This document shows positions 44,847 through 53,952 of a stretch of 64,000 nt of DNA, piece by piece. The position numbers and the translations under genes were made by a program. The notes under the pieces are model-generated. The model was not told the DNA's origin. It ran no database searches and saw nothing but the letters and a program-made list of their open reading frames with translations. Source of the DNA: Candidatus Binatia bacterium (GTDB taxonomy: Bacteria > Desulfobacterota > Binatia > UBA1149 > CAITLU01); the NCBI GenBank assembly GCA_036493895.1, contig DASXOZ010000033.1:80647-144646 (forward strand). The letters run 5' to 3'. How positions within the stretch are numbered: position 1 is the first letter of the stretch; each line of letters begins with the position of its first letter.

Positions 44847-44875
44847 GGCTCTTGGTTAGAGCCAATTCCATGCCA
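44841..44875. promoter_or_regulatory. Palindrome with facing sigma-54-like elements between czcB and its regulator genes
   Basis: TGGCATGG (44841-44848) and CCATGCCA (44868-44875) form a perfect 8-bp inverted repeat. GGCTC (44847-44851) and GAGCC (44859-44863) extend it inward. Read on the minus strand (44875 to 44860) it gives TGGCATGGAATTGGCT, a sigma-54-like -24/-12 with exact GG-N10-GC spacing. Read on the plus strand (44841-44856) it gives a weaker TGG...TTGG version. The site spans the czcB start and the kinase start, so it may be an operator, a promoter pair or both. Confidence 0.5.
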
Positions 44876-46455
44876 GAGGCCGACCGGCAGCATATGCCCG
44901 AAAATGCAGCGAGAATGGCTGCGGCAGCCGCCCCGGCTTTCGGGCAAATCCGCCCCGGTCTCGGCATTTTTGCCTCACGCGGGCGGCGCTGGAGCATCTG
45001 CCTCGACATCGTGCTGACCGGAGCACTGGCCGGCATCGCGCTGTTCGGTGTCTACGGGTTCGGCATGGTGCTGCGCGAGAAGACCGACCTTCGCACTGCA
45101 GTCACCCGCGAGATGCGCATTCTCGGCGAAAGCCTGCGCGTCGCGGTCCAGAACGCAGTGCGCGACCAGCAGCTCGACGACGTGCGCGAGATCCTGGACA
45201 AGCTCGACCTCGAGGATGCCACCGTCGACATCACCGTGAGCGACGTCACGGGCAAGCTGCTGGCCGAGTCTCCCGGCGCCGAGTTCGCCGAGCCGGAAAA
45301 ATCGGTGGCGACGGCGGTGCTTTCCGGCGTTTCGTCCACGCTTCGCTACCCGCGCGAAGAAGATCCGGGGCCGGCCATCCTCGGCCTGCCACTTCGCGAC
45401 GATACCGGCAGGATGATCGGGGTGCTGACGCTGCTGCGACCGCTCGACGACGTGCGCCGCGATCTCAGCAGCACGCGCGAAGGCGTCATCGAGACCGTCG
45501 TGCTGTTCGTATTCGCCATCGCCGGCATCGGCTGGTTCACCGGCACGCTGTTCGTTCGCCGCCCGCTGCAGGACGTTCGCTCCACCGTGGCCGCCGTGCG
45601 GGCGGGCAACTTCGAGCAGCACATCCGCGTGCGGCGCGAAGACGAGATCGGCGCGCTGGCCGGGGAGTTCAACCAGATGATCGATGCGCTGGCCGATGCG
45701 CGCCGCCGCCGCGACGAAGAGATCGTCGTGCGCGGCCGTCTCGAGCGAGGTCTGGCCGAAGTGGCCAAGCTGGCCGCGACGGGCCAGCTCGCATCGTCGC
45801 TCGCCCACGAGATCGGCTCGCCGCTTCAGGTCATGGCCGGCCGGGCCCGCAGCCTGGCCGACCATCCCGACGATGCGGTGGGCACGCGACGCAATGCGCT
45901 GATCCTCGTCGAGCAGTGCGCCCGCGTGGCCCGCATCGTCGGGCAGCTTCTCAACGTCGGGCGACGCTCGACGCCGAAGTTCGCCGTCTTCGACGTCGTC
46001 GCGGCAGTGCGGCCGGTGGCCGAGCTGCTTGCTCTGGAGGCCGAGCGCAGTCGTATTTCAGTCGATTTCCGAGCAGGGGCCGCGCCGATCGAGATCGAAG
46101 GCAACATCGACCACGTCCAGCAGATCGTCCTCAACCTCGTCAGCAACGCGCTGGCGGCCACTGCCGGCGCCGGTCGTATCGAAGTGACGCTCGATGCCAT
46201 CGGCGAAGGCGCCAGGCTGCGCGTCGCCGACCACGGTCGCGGCATCCCTACCGAGGATCTGGCGCGCGTGTTCGAGCCTTTTTTCACGACGCGCGCCGAG
46301 CAGGGCGGCACCGGCCTCGGCCTCGCGATCGTCAAGACCATCGTCAAGGAGCACGGCGGAACGATCGATCTCGACTCTTCACCCGGCCATGGCACCACGG
46401 TCACGGTCGTGTTGCCTTTTCGCAAACAGGCACCGGGGCTTGCCGAGGTGAACTG

Positions 46456-46459
<4 letters not shown>
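44870..46459 (+). CDS. Membrane sensor histidine kinase
   Basis: From the ATG at 44870 the product is 529 residues; ATGs at 44894 and 44915 are alternatives. One TM segment lies at about residues 45-66 (CLDIVLTGALAGIALFGVYG) and a second near 208-228, bracketing a periplasmic sensor of about 140 residues. A HAMP linker follows (RRPLQDVRSTVAAVRAG...EIGALAGEFNQMI). The HisKA H-box is SSLAHEIGSPLQ with His313, and the HATPase has N, G1 and G2 boxes (NLVSNAL, VADHGRGIPTED, GGTGLGLAIVK). It is divergent from the efflux operon and coupled by GTGA to the regulator, so a metal-sensing role is likely but inferred. Confidence 0.93.
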
Positions 46460-47835
<1,376 letters not shown>

Positions 47836-47978
47836 GCCATTCCGCCACCCGCGCTGCACTCCTCGAGCGTCCGCCGGGCCGCAGGAACCGTTTTTCGGAT
47901 GTTGGCAGCAACCGGCACCTGTCGCCGCAGGGTGACCGGCTCTGGCGCCGGCGCGCACTGCTGGTATACGACGGCGAC

Positions 47979-48674
47979 GTGGAGCCTTCTTTGACCGGTC
48001 CGATCGGTTCGGCCGCCGCGATGCCGCAAGGGGCAGGGCGCACCGAGGTTGCCTGGAGCCGCGCCAGCGACTTTCGGCTGATCGCGGGCGCGTCGCTCGT
48101 CAATGCAAGCGTCGCGCTCGCGGTGCTCGCCGTCTTCGGCATCGAGTCGCCCGGGATCGAGCTTGCGCTGCGCATCACGGCGCGCGTCTCGATGCTGTGG
48201 TTCCTGCTCGCGTACCTGGCCTGGCCCGTTTCGGTGCTGGGACCGGAAGCTCTCGGCCGGCGTCTGCTCGCGAAGCGGCGAGCGTTCGGAATCATTTTCG
48301 GCATCAGCATGTCGATGCACGTCGCGTTCATCCTGAGGATGTTTGCGCTCTATATTCCCGAGCGGCCACCGATGGTGCAGACGGCCGATTTCACGATCGG
48401 GATTCCCGGGCTGATGCTGGTTGCGGCGATGACCCTGACGTCGTTCGACGCGCTCAAGAAAGCTGTCGGTCCGCAGCGCTGGGGCCAACTCCATCGGGTA
48501 GGATTGCACTTCGTGTGGGCAGTGTTCTTCCTGTGCCTGACGGACAGCGTCGGCCGCAAGCAGGCGGTTTCTCCGCTGCTCGAATACGGGTTTTTCATCG
48601 CGATGCTGCTGGCGGCGGCAACGCTGCGTTTTGTCGCGTGGCGCCGGTTTGCTCGCGTGGCAGGCCGGTGGTGA
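47979..48674 (+). CDS. Ferric-reductase-like transmembrane protein
   Basis: The GTG at 47979 gives a 231-residue integral membrane protein with about six hydrophobic helices. Histidines spaced as in the ferric reductase-like (FRD/MsrQ) haem-binding domain are visible: H in SMSMHVAFILRMFAL, and two in GQLHRVGLHFVWAVFFL near residue 175. LLAKRRAFGIIFGISMSMH is characteristic of that fold. No flavin or NAD domain is fused, so electrons would come from a partner. The P450 gene starts within about 12 nt of its stop; the TGA even overlaps a possible GTG start for it, suggesting co-expression. Confidence 0.75.
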   Translation: MEPSLTGPIGSAAAMPQGAGRTEVAWSRASDFRLIAGASLVNASVALAVLAVFGIESPGIELALRITARVSMLWFLLAYLAWPVSVLGPEALGRRLLAKRRAFGIIFGISMSMHVAFILRMFALYIPERPPMVQTADFTIGIPGLMLVAAMTLTSFDALKKAVGPQRWGQLHRVGLHFVWAVFFLCLTDSVGRKQAVSPLLEYGFFIAMLLAAATLRFVAWRRFARVAGRW

Positions 48675-48685
48675 GGTCGGTCCGC

Positions 48686-49933
48686 ATGGCACGGGTAGAA
48701 ACGCTCGAAGCGGCGGCCGTGGCCGACGACTCCTGGAAATCCGACCCGTGGCTCGGCGCGTTCCCGCCGCTGATGGCGCGGCAGCCCGATCCTTACGCCG
48801 TGCTCGCGCGCATCCGCGAATACGATCCCGTCAATGAGACTCCGTTCGGAGTCTGGAGGCTTACCCGTTACGACGACGTCGTACGCATGCTGCGCGAGAC
48901 GCCGTCGGGAGTGCGCTTTGCCGACGGCTCGACGTTCGGCGGCTCGGCGCCCGGTCTCAGTGTTCCGCGCCGCTTCATCCTGCAGCAGGATCCGCCCGAC
49001 CACACGCGGCTTCGCAAGCTCATGAGCCCGGCGTTTCGCCCGAAAGCGACGGAAAGGCTTCGCGCCCGCGCCGAGGCCATCGTCGACGAGCGTCTCGACG
49101 AAGTTCTCGAGCGCGGCTCGATGGACGTGATCGCAGACCTTGCGCTTCCGGTGCCGGCCACCGTGATCTGCGAGATGATGGGTGTCCCCGTGGCCGATCG
49201 TGCGCGCTTCACCGAATGGACCTCCGCAGCGACGCACCTGCTGGCGGCGCTGCTGGCCGATCCCGAAGTCGTCGCGCGCGGCGTAGACGCGGCGGGCAAG
49301 CTCAGCGCCTATTTCACGGACCTGATCGAAGACCGGCGCCGCAATCTCGGCGAGGACATTCTCAGTGACATGATCCGGGCCGAAGAAGGCGGCGACCGAC
49401 TGAGCCCCGAGGAGCTGCTGTCGCAGTCGATCGGCCTGCTGATCGCCGGCTTCGAGACGACGATCGGCTTGATCGGCAACGGCGTGCTCGCGCTGCTTCG
49501 CAATCCCGGCGAGCTTGCGGCCCTCGAATCCGATCCTTCGCTGATCACGGGTACCGTCGAGGAATGCCTTCGCTACGATGGGCCGATCCTGCTGACCATT
49601 CGCATCACGCGCGAGGAGTCGCGCTACGGGAACAAGACGATTCCGGCCAACGTCCCGGTGATGTGCCTTCTCGGCGCGGCAAACCACGATCCGGCACGCT
49701 TTGCCGACCCGGACCGCTTCGACATCCGCCGCCGCGACAACGACCACCTGGCATTCGGCGGCGGCATGCATTTCTGCTTGGGCGCGCACCTTGCGCGCAT
49801 GGAGACCCGGGTCGCGATCGGCGGCCTGGTGCGTCGCATCCGCGGCCTCGAGCTCGTCGGAGAGCCGCGCTGGGGAACCTCGTTGTTCCGCGTGCTCGGC
49901 AGCCTGCCGGTGGGGTTCGCGGGGCCGCGCTGA
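48686..49933 (+). CDS. Cytochrome P450
   Basis: Soluble bacterial P450 monooxygenase of 415 residues. The haem-thiolate loop is AFGGGMHFCLGAHLARME with Cys364. The I-helix is LLIAGFETTIGLIGNG (A-G-x-E-T), the K-helix E-x-x-R is EECLRYDG, and DPPDHTRLRKLMSPAF is the typical C-helix block. The ATG at 48686 has GAGG at 48673-48676; a GTG at 48671 overlapping the preceding stop is equally possible. Substrate is unknown; soluble P450s of this type hydroxylate fatty acids, terpenes or natural products. No ferredoxin or reductase gene is adjacent. Confidence 0.95.
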   Translation: MARVETLEAAAVADDSWKSDPWLGAFPPLMARQPDPYAVLARIREYDPVNETPFGVWRLTRYDDVVRMLRETPSGVRFADGSTFGGSAPGLSVPRRFILQQDPPDHTRLRKLMSPAFRPKATERLRARAEAIVDERLDEVLERGSMDVIADLALPVPATVICEMMGVPVADRARFTEWTSAATHLLAALLADPEVVARGVDAAGKLSAYFTDLIEDRRRNLGEDILSDMIRAEEGGDRLSPEELLSQSIGLLIAGFETTIGLIGNGVLALLRNPGELAALESDPSLITGTVEECLRYDGPILLTIRITREESRYGNKTIPANVPVMCLLGAANHDPARFADPDRFDIRRRDNDHLAFGGGMHFCLGAHLARMETRVAIGGLVRRIRGLELVGEPRWGTSLFRVLGSLPVGFAGPR

Positions 49934-49969
49934 GCGTCGGACGATGAAACCGACCGGCGCCAGCTAAAT

Positions 49970-50027
49970 GGGGCAAACGGCTTGCGAGAGCTGTGCCGCA
50001 GGCCACGTTTCGGCCTTGTGCAGCCCC
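49970..50027 (+). promoter_or_regulatory. Possible structured leader (three-way junction) upstream of 50166 gene
   Basis: GGGGC (49970-49974) can pair with GCCCC (50023-50027), enclosing two hairpins. One is CGGC (49978-49981)/GCCG (49995-49998) capped by GC-GAGA-GC, a GNRA tetraloop; the other is AGGCC (50000-50004)/GGCCT (50012-50016). The fold and GGCAAAC/GCCACG strings recall c-di-GMP-I riboswitches, but the 3' half of that motif is missing, so I do not call one. Confidence 0.3.
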
Positions 50028-50165
50028 TGGGGATCCTACATGGACGATCCTCGATTGCCGGTCAGCGCTCCAGTCGTGGGTAGCTGGCGATCCTTTCACT
50101 GAGTATCTGTTGCGGCACGGGCACCGGCGTTGCGAGGCTCGAGGTCGAAAAAAGGGGACGGGAAA

Positions 50166-52463
50166 ATGTATCAAATCTTCGTCAGGAAACTTCGGACGTC
50201 GCACGCAGGTGGTCTGGCCTGCTGCTGCCTGACCACGCTGATGCTCGCGGCTTCCATCGGTCCGGCGATCGCATCGACGTCTCCTGCAGTGACTTGTCGA
50301 GCGACCAAGCTCGGTGACGTCGGCAAGTATGCATCAGGTCTGATGGCCTGCTCCGCCAAGGCGGCGTCGACTGGATCCGCGGTCGATTCGGTTTGTACCG
50401 GCAAGAGTCAGACGAAGCTCGAAGGCGGATTCACTTCCGCCGACGCCAAGTCGCCCCCGTCGTGCAACGGTGTCGCCGCGACGACGGAGGCAGTTCTGGA
50501 CACGATGGCAACGAACCTCGCAGGGACTATCCCAGTGCCGCCGACGGGTGGAACGTGCGCGTCCCAGGAACTCAAGGGTTCCGGCAAGTTTGCCGCGGCG
50601 CTCTTGAAGGCGCACGCCAGCGACATCAAGTCGCACGACGCGACCAAGCTTTCGACCGCGATCGACAAAGCACGAAGCCTGCTCTCGACCGCTTTCTCGA
50701 AAGCCGAGGGGCTTGGTGGCTGCGCGACGGGACAGTTGGATCCGAGCCGGACTGCGATCGAAGCCGCGGTCGCCGCAATCGTGGCGTGCATCGGCAGCGA
50801 GAGCGTTTGTGTCGAAACGAGCCAGAGCGCCGGCGGCGGCGACACGGTGAGCACCGATCCGTCGAATGCCGGGGCAAGTGCGGCCATACCGGTGACGAGC
50901 AGCGTCGAGACGCCCAACCCGGGCGTGGTCCAGTTGCGCGTAACGGATGTAACCGATGCGCCGCCGTCAGGATACGCGGTGCTCTCACACCAGGTAGATG
51001 TGACTGCACCCGATGCAACCACGACGGCACCGCTCGTCCTGACTTTCGTCGTGGACAGTTCGGTGCTGCCGGCCGACCCGAACACGGTAACGCTCACCCG
51101 CAATGGCGTGGCGATTCCGGATTGCACCGGGCCGGCGGGCCAGGCTGTTCCCGATCCCTGCCTGCAGTCGCGCACGGTGCTTCCGAGCGGAGACCTCCAG
51201 CTGGTCGCGCTCTCGTCCCATGCCAGCACGTGGACACCGGTTCAGATTCTGCCTTGCCCGACCGCAATGCAGTGGACATTGCGGGCAGACACCGCGGCGA
51301 TCGATCGAGCGACGGAGATCGATCTCGGCTGGAAAGGCTTTTTCCACAATATGGACCCGGTTGATGGATCGAGTGTGGGCTTTGCCCTGGACTGCGGTTC
51401 GGCTACGCCTCCGAACTGCGGCGCGTGCACGATTACCGGATACGATCCGGTTACCGAGGTCCTGCGTTGCGAGAACGATTCGCGCGTCACGTGTGACCAG
51501 CCTGGTGCCAGCGACGCCGTCCACTGCGGCGGTAATTTTTGCGATCGCTACACGACGCCGCCGACGCCGATGGTCCCCGCGGGGACTCCTATTTGCACTT
51601 ACCGGCGTGCGAACACCCAAGCCTCGGGGACCTGGGATCCCGTCGCCGGGCAGGGCGCCGTGACGATGGTGGAGCGAATGTTCATCTTCACCGGCAGCTT
51701 CCAGCAGCCCTGTCCCATCTGCATCGGTGATCCCACGCCGAACGACGGAGTGCGGGGTGGCACCTGCAGTGGCGGCCCCTCCAACGGCCTTACGTGTGAC
51801 GACAACGGCAGCGACCCGAGCTATCCAACCGGTGGCGGATCGACCAGCTACGATTGCATGCCGCCTTTCGGTGCCAACATCGTCGGAAGCGGATTGCCTC
51901 TTGTGCGTACGGAGACAACCGGCACGGCAACGCTGTCATCGGGACTCCCTTGCAGCGCACCCAACAACTCGGAGTTCTGTCCGTGTGAAGCGTGCTCGGG
52001 CGATCCTTCGGTGCCGTGTTCGGCGGACTCGCAGTGCGCGGCGCTGGGTGACGGAACCTGTTCGGACTTCACAGGCGGGGACCCGGTGCAACCGAACAAC
52101 TGCAGCGACGGCAACTGCGTCGTGGACGGGCAGGGAGAGGGAACATGTGGCATGCTGAGTGACAATGACCACTACTGTGACGCTCACGTTGAAGAGGATG
52201 GCAAAGGAATCTACGCCTGCAACACCAACATGGACTGCGCGGCGCTCCATCCCATCGTGGCCGGCAACTGTACAATTTCTCAGCCGCATCCGTGTTTCGG
52301 CGCGACGATCCAGGCGAGCGGAATACAGGACACCGCGAATCCCCGCACCGTGGCAGCGTTCTGCGTGGCGCCGTCAAGCAACGGCAGCGTGAATTCGGCC
52401 ACGGGACTGCCGGGTCCAGCCCGCTTGCGAAGCGATTGGAACGTGACCTATTCCACGAACTGA
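50166..52463 (+). CDS. Large secreted cysteine-rich protein with two N-terminal Cys/Lys modules
   Basis: The ATG at 50166 follows AAAGGGG and gives 765 residues. A signal peptide spans about residues 1-36 (hydrophobic CCCLTTLMLAASIGPAIAS). Two copies of a roughly 75-residue module follow. Copy one starts CRATKLGDVGKYASGLMAC. Copy two starts CASQELKGSGKFAAALLK and ends with F-S-K-A-E-G-L-G-G-C. A beta-rich central part (about 230-370) contains LVLTFVVDSSVLPAD. The C-terminal 350 residues carry over 30 cysteines in short disulfide-type motifs (for example PCSADSQCAALGDGTC). There are no TM helices or sorting signal. Function unknown; a cell-surface or extracellular role is inferred. Confidence 0.85.
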   Translation: MYQIFVRKLRTSHAGGLACCCLTTLMLAASIGPAIASTSPAVTCRATKLGDVGKYASGLMACSAKAASTGSAVDSVCTGKSQTKLEGGFTSADAKSPPSCNGVAATTEAVLDTMATNLAGTIPVPPTGGTCASQELKGSGKFAAALLKAHASDIKSHDATKLSTAIDKARSLLSTAFSKAEGLGGCATGQLDPSRTAIEAAVAAIVACIGSESVCVETSQSAGGGDTVSTDPSNAGASAAIPVTSSVETPNPGVVQLRVTDVTDAPPSGYAVLSHQVDVTAPDATTTAPLVLTFVVDSSVLPADPNTVTLTRNGVAIPDCTGPAGQAVPDPCLQSRTVLPSGDLQLVALSSHASTWTPVQILPCPTAMQWTLRADTAAIDRATEIDLGWKGFFHNMDPVDGSSVGFALDCGSATPPNCGACTITGYDPVTEVLRCENDSRVTCDQPGASDAVHCGGNFCDRYTTPPTPMVPAGTPICTYRRANTQASGTWDPVAGQGAVTMVERMFIFTGSFQQPCPICIGDPTPNDGVRGGTCSGGPSNGLTCDDNGSDPSYPTGGGSTSYDCMPPFGANIVGSGLPLVRTETTGTATLSSGLPCSAPNNSEFCPCEACSGDPSVPCSADSQCAALGDGTCSDFTGGDPVQPNNCSDGNCVVDGQGEGTCGMLSDNDHYCDAHVEEDGKGIYACNTNMDCAALHPIVAGNCTISQPHPCFGATIQASGIQDTANPRTVAAFCVAPSSNGSVNSATGLPGPARLRSDWNVTYSTN

Positions 52464-52470
52464 TCGTCTC

Positions 52471-52516
52471 GGCTCCGCGTCGGTCTTGGCTTTGGCCGGG
52501 ACCGACGCGAAGAGCC
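52471..52516 (+). terminator. Strong hairpin downstream of the 50166 gene
   Basis: GCGTCGGTC (52477-52485) pairs perfectly with GACCGACGC (52500-52508), and GGCTC (52471-52475) with GAGCC (52512-52516) extends the stem. It begins 8 nt after the stop codon. There is no T-tract, so it may act as a 3' stabiliser or a poor intrinsic terminator. Confidence 0.5.
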
Positions 52517-52839
52517 CGAGAACTTACCTGAAAAAGGCAAGTAGGTCTGGATCTCGGTCGAGCCCTCGCGGCATAGATCCACTCTGCGCCGCGGGCCGCC
52601 GCAGGCCCGCGCAACGACCGACGGCTTCGCCCGGAACCGGATGTTTTCCAAATCGGAATAACCGGACATTGGCCTCCGGAAACGCCCGGTCAACGTCTGA
52701 TAAGATATATTATGTAAACCAGGCTACGGCGTCTTCCGGGTCCACATCCGCGTGGCTTTCCAGGGGCCTCCACCTCTGCCCGGCCTCGGATCCCCGTCCG
52801 CTCTGGCCATCGGTAGTGGCCTTGGGTAATTCGACGGCC
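52517..52839. promoter_or_regulatory. Hairpin-rich intergenic region with extended -10 promoter
   Basis: No gene is seen here. ACTTACCT/AGGCAAGT (52522-52542) forms an 8-bp stem with one mismatch around GAAAA. CGCGGGCC (52590-52597) pairs with GGCCCGCG (52604-52611). TGATAAGAT at 52698-52706 is an extended -10 (TGN-TAAGAT) in a conspicuously A/T-rich, nearly palindromic tract, about 130 nt before the LLM gene. No -35 is convincing. Confidence 0.4.
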
Positions 52840-53913
52840 GTGGCGCTCGAAGTCTGGACGCTCGGTGTCGGTCTTCCGAAAGTTGCGGCGCGCCAGGCGG
52901 TCGCGGCCGAGCGCGCCGGCTTCGACGGCTTTGCGGTCGTCGATTCGCAGAACCTTGCGGGCGATCCCTACGTCGCGCTCGCGCTGGCGGCCCACGCAAC
53001 CGAACGGATCAAGCTCGCCACCGGAGTCACCAATCCCCTGACTCGGCACGCCGCCGTGACCGCATCGGCCATCGCGACGGTCCAGGCCGAATCCGGAGGC
53101 CGCGCCGTGCTCGGCATCGGCCGTGGCGATTCGGCCCTGGCCCATCTCGGGCTGGCGCCTGCCGCGGTGCCGGTCTTCGAGCGCTATCTCGCGCAGCTCC
53201 AGGTCTATCTTCGCGGAGACGGCCTCGCGCTTGCCGATGCGGCATCGCAGATCGTCGGCGCGCCGGCGCTCGAGACGCTGGGTCTTGCCGGAGCGCCGCC
53301 CGACAGCCGCCTTCACTGGCTGCGACCGACGCTGAAGAAGGTTCCGGTCGACGTCGCGGCCACCGGTCCGAAGGTCATCGCGGCGGCGGCGCGCCATGCC
53401 GAGAGCATCACGTTTGCGGCCGGCGCCGATCCGGCGCGCCTGCGGTGGGCGATCGATACGGCACGCGCTGCGCGTGTCGCAGCCGGGCTGGATCCTGCCA
53501 CTCTCGGGCTCGGCGCCTACGTCAACGTCGTCGTCCATCGCGATGCACGCGAGGCGCTGCGGCTTGCCGAAGGAGGACTGGCCTCGTTCGCGCGCTTCTC
53601 CGTAATGCACGGTCACGTGCGCGGCCCGGTGGACGACAAGCAGCGCGAAGTGCTCGAAAGCGTGCACCGCGCCTATGACATGCGTCGCCACACGATGACC
53701 GGTACGCCGCAGGCCGCAAAGCTCACCGAAGATTTCGCGACGAGCTTCGCCGTGCTCGGACCGGGCGATGCGTGCATCCGGCGCCTGAGGGAGATCGCTG
53801 CGCTCGGAATACAGAAACTGGTCGTGATCGGCCCTTCCGCCAATGCCGATGCGGCCGAGGCTTCGGCGGCCTCGGCACGTTTCACGACCGAAGTACTTCC
53901 AGCGCTGCGCTGA
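52840..53913 (+). CDS. LLM-class flavin-dependent oxidoreductase
   Basis: Luciferase-like monooxygenase superfamily, probably F420- or FMN-dependent. The 357-residue barrel starts VALEVWTLGVGLPKVAARQA from the GTG at 52840; TTG 52822 or GTG 52816 would add a few residues. ERAGFDGFAVVDSQN near residue 25, IKLATGVTNPLTRHAAVTAS, SGGRAVLGIGRGDSAL near residue 87 and the substrate/cofactor block VDVAATGPKVIAAAARHAE are typical of MER/coenzyme F420-type members. LGIQKLVVIGPS near the end fits too. The upstream open frame to 52486 crosses the hairpins and promoter and is not used. Substrate unknown. Confidence 0.9.
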   Translation: MALEVWTLGVGLPKVAARQAVAAERAGFDGFAVVDSQNLAGDPYVALALAAHATERIKLATGVTNPLTRHAAVTASAIATVQAESGGRAVLGIGRGDSALAHLGLAPAAVPVFERYLAQLQVYLRGDGLALADAASQIVGAPALETLGLAGAPPDSRLHWLRPTLKKVPVDVAATGPKVIAAAARHAESITFAAGADPARLRWAIDTARAARVAAGLDPATLGLGAYVNVVVHRDAREALRLAEGGLASFARFSVMHGHVRGPVDDKQREVLESVHRAYDMRRHTMTGTPQAAKLTEDFATSFAVLGPGDACIRRLREIAALGIQKLVVIGPSANADAAEASAASARFTTEVLPALR

Positions 53914-53952
53914 GCGCGAACGCGCGCCCAAGGTGTCGAATGCCGGTGGTGC

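Noticed and set aside
48197..48685. Extended N-terminus of the P450
   Set aside because: The upstream part of the frame overlaps the ferric-reductase-like gene out of phase and is Arg-rich; the P450 start at 48686 or 48671 fits the family length.
49970..50040. c-di-GMP-I riboswitch
   Set aside because: Some core strings and a GNRA loop are present, but the 3' half of the consensus is missing; kept only as a possible structured leader.
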